Notes under the pieces: model-generated | The model's database searches: none | Seen by the model: only the letters and a program-made list of their open reading frames with translations | Told to the model about the DNA's origin: nothing | Part shown: positions 63,856 to 64,000 of the stretch, one piece after another | Position numbering within the stretch: the stretch's first letter is position 1 | How the letters are laid out: every line of letters begins with the position of its first letter | Position numbers and translations under genes: made by a program | Assembly (NCBI RefSeq): GCF_000372845.1 | Contig: NZ_KB889963.1 | Coordinates: 1,608,146 to 1,672,145 of the forward strand | Source of the DNA: Methylocystis rosea SV97 | GTDB lineage: Bacteria > Pseudomonadota > Alphaproteobacteria > Rhizobiales > Beijerinckiaceae | DNA: 64,000 nucleotides | Reading direction: 5' to 3'

Positions 63856-64000
<145 letters not shown>

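Overview
The window reads as the chromosome of a GC-rich alphaproteobacterium, most likely of the order Hyphomicrobiales (Rhizobiales). The evidence is the gene content: a DUF1476 F1-ATPase inhibitor (zeta) gene, a cysteine-free bL36, DUF3422, DUF2244 and DUF815 proteins, the order leuS-lptE-holA, and purC/purS/purQ together. The two polyhydroxybutyrate depolymerases, cobalamin genes and intergenic palindromes fit a Methylocystis/Methylosinus or Beijerinckiaceae-like organism. No methane- or methanol-oxidation gene is present, so the genus is a guess. I see no rRNA, tRNA, insertion sequence, prophage or CRISPR array. This is mostly housekeeping chromosome with small accessory patches.

Layout. 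0.1-9.4 kb: parvulin isomerase, glnE, a DUF815 ATPase, nth, DUF2244 and DedA membrane proteins, glyoxalase I. 9.5-16.9 kb: a CDF metal exporter with an unusually long tail, xseB, DUF3422, pgm, a Gly/Trp-rich exported protein, a stand-alone cyclic-nucleotide-binding protein, an atypical response regulator and an L,D-transpeptidase. 17-23 kb: YggS, HdeD, then leuS-lptE-holA. 22.9-25.1 kb: a tightly overlapping VOC/DUF1428/GST operon divergent from its probable HxlR regulator. 25.1-27.5 kb: purC, a Uma2-type nuclease gene, purS and purQ. 28-31 kb: zeta inhibitor, xerC and a RibBA with a degenerate second half. 31.1-33 kb: an accessory patch (hypothetical, DoxX-like, DUF4287, TetR). 33-38 kb: NAGPA-like protein, valS, eno. 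39-46.6 kb: queF, an adenylate cyclase overlapping a NiCoT nickel/cobalt permease, a Crp-like regulator, kdsA, a uracil-DNA-glycosylase-like gene, a GST and queC. 46.7-54.4 kb: a TonB-dependent receptor under a probable Zur operator, rpmJ, an HDAC-like amidohydrolase, an L,D-transpeptidase lipoprotein, two tiny paralogous exported peptides, lpdA and a DUF1772 protein. 54.5-59.2 kb: GSCFA, WcbI-like and methyltransferase genes, then intracellular PhaZ. 59.3-64 kb: cobD with a PEBP protein, cbiD, cobU, an exported PHB depolymerase, and the 3' end of an O-acetylhomoserine sulfhydrylase gene.

Themes. Metal handling recurs: Zn export by CDF, Zur-type control of an outer-membrane receptor, Ni/Co import, and cobalamin genes that need cobalt. 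Queuosine (queF, queC), purine and riboflavin synthesis, and PHB mobilisation are also represented. The most interesting under-described items are the two peptides ending in C-[YF]-G-Y-A-I-C, the GSCFA/WcbI/methyltransferase group, the Uma2 gene inside the pur cluster, the triple-tail CDF transporter, and an inverted repeat that has become the N-terminus of LptE. At least five kinds of intergenic palindrome are scattered through the window.
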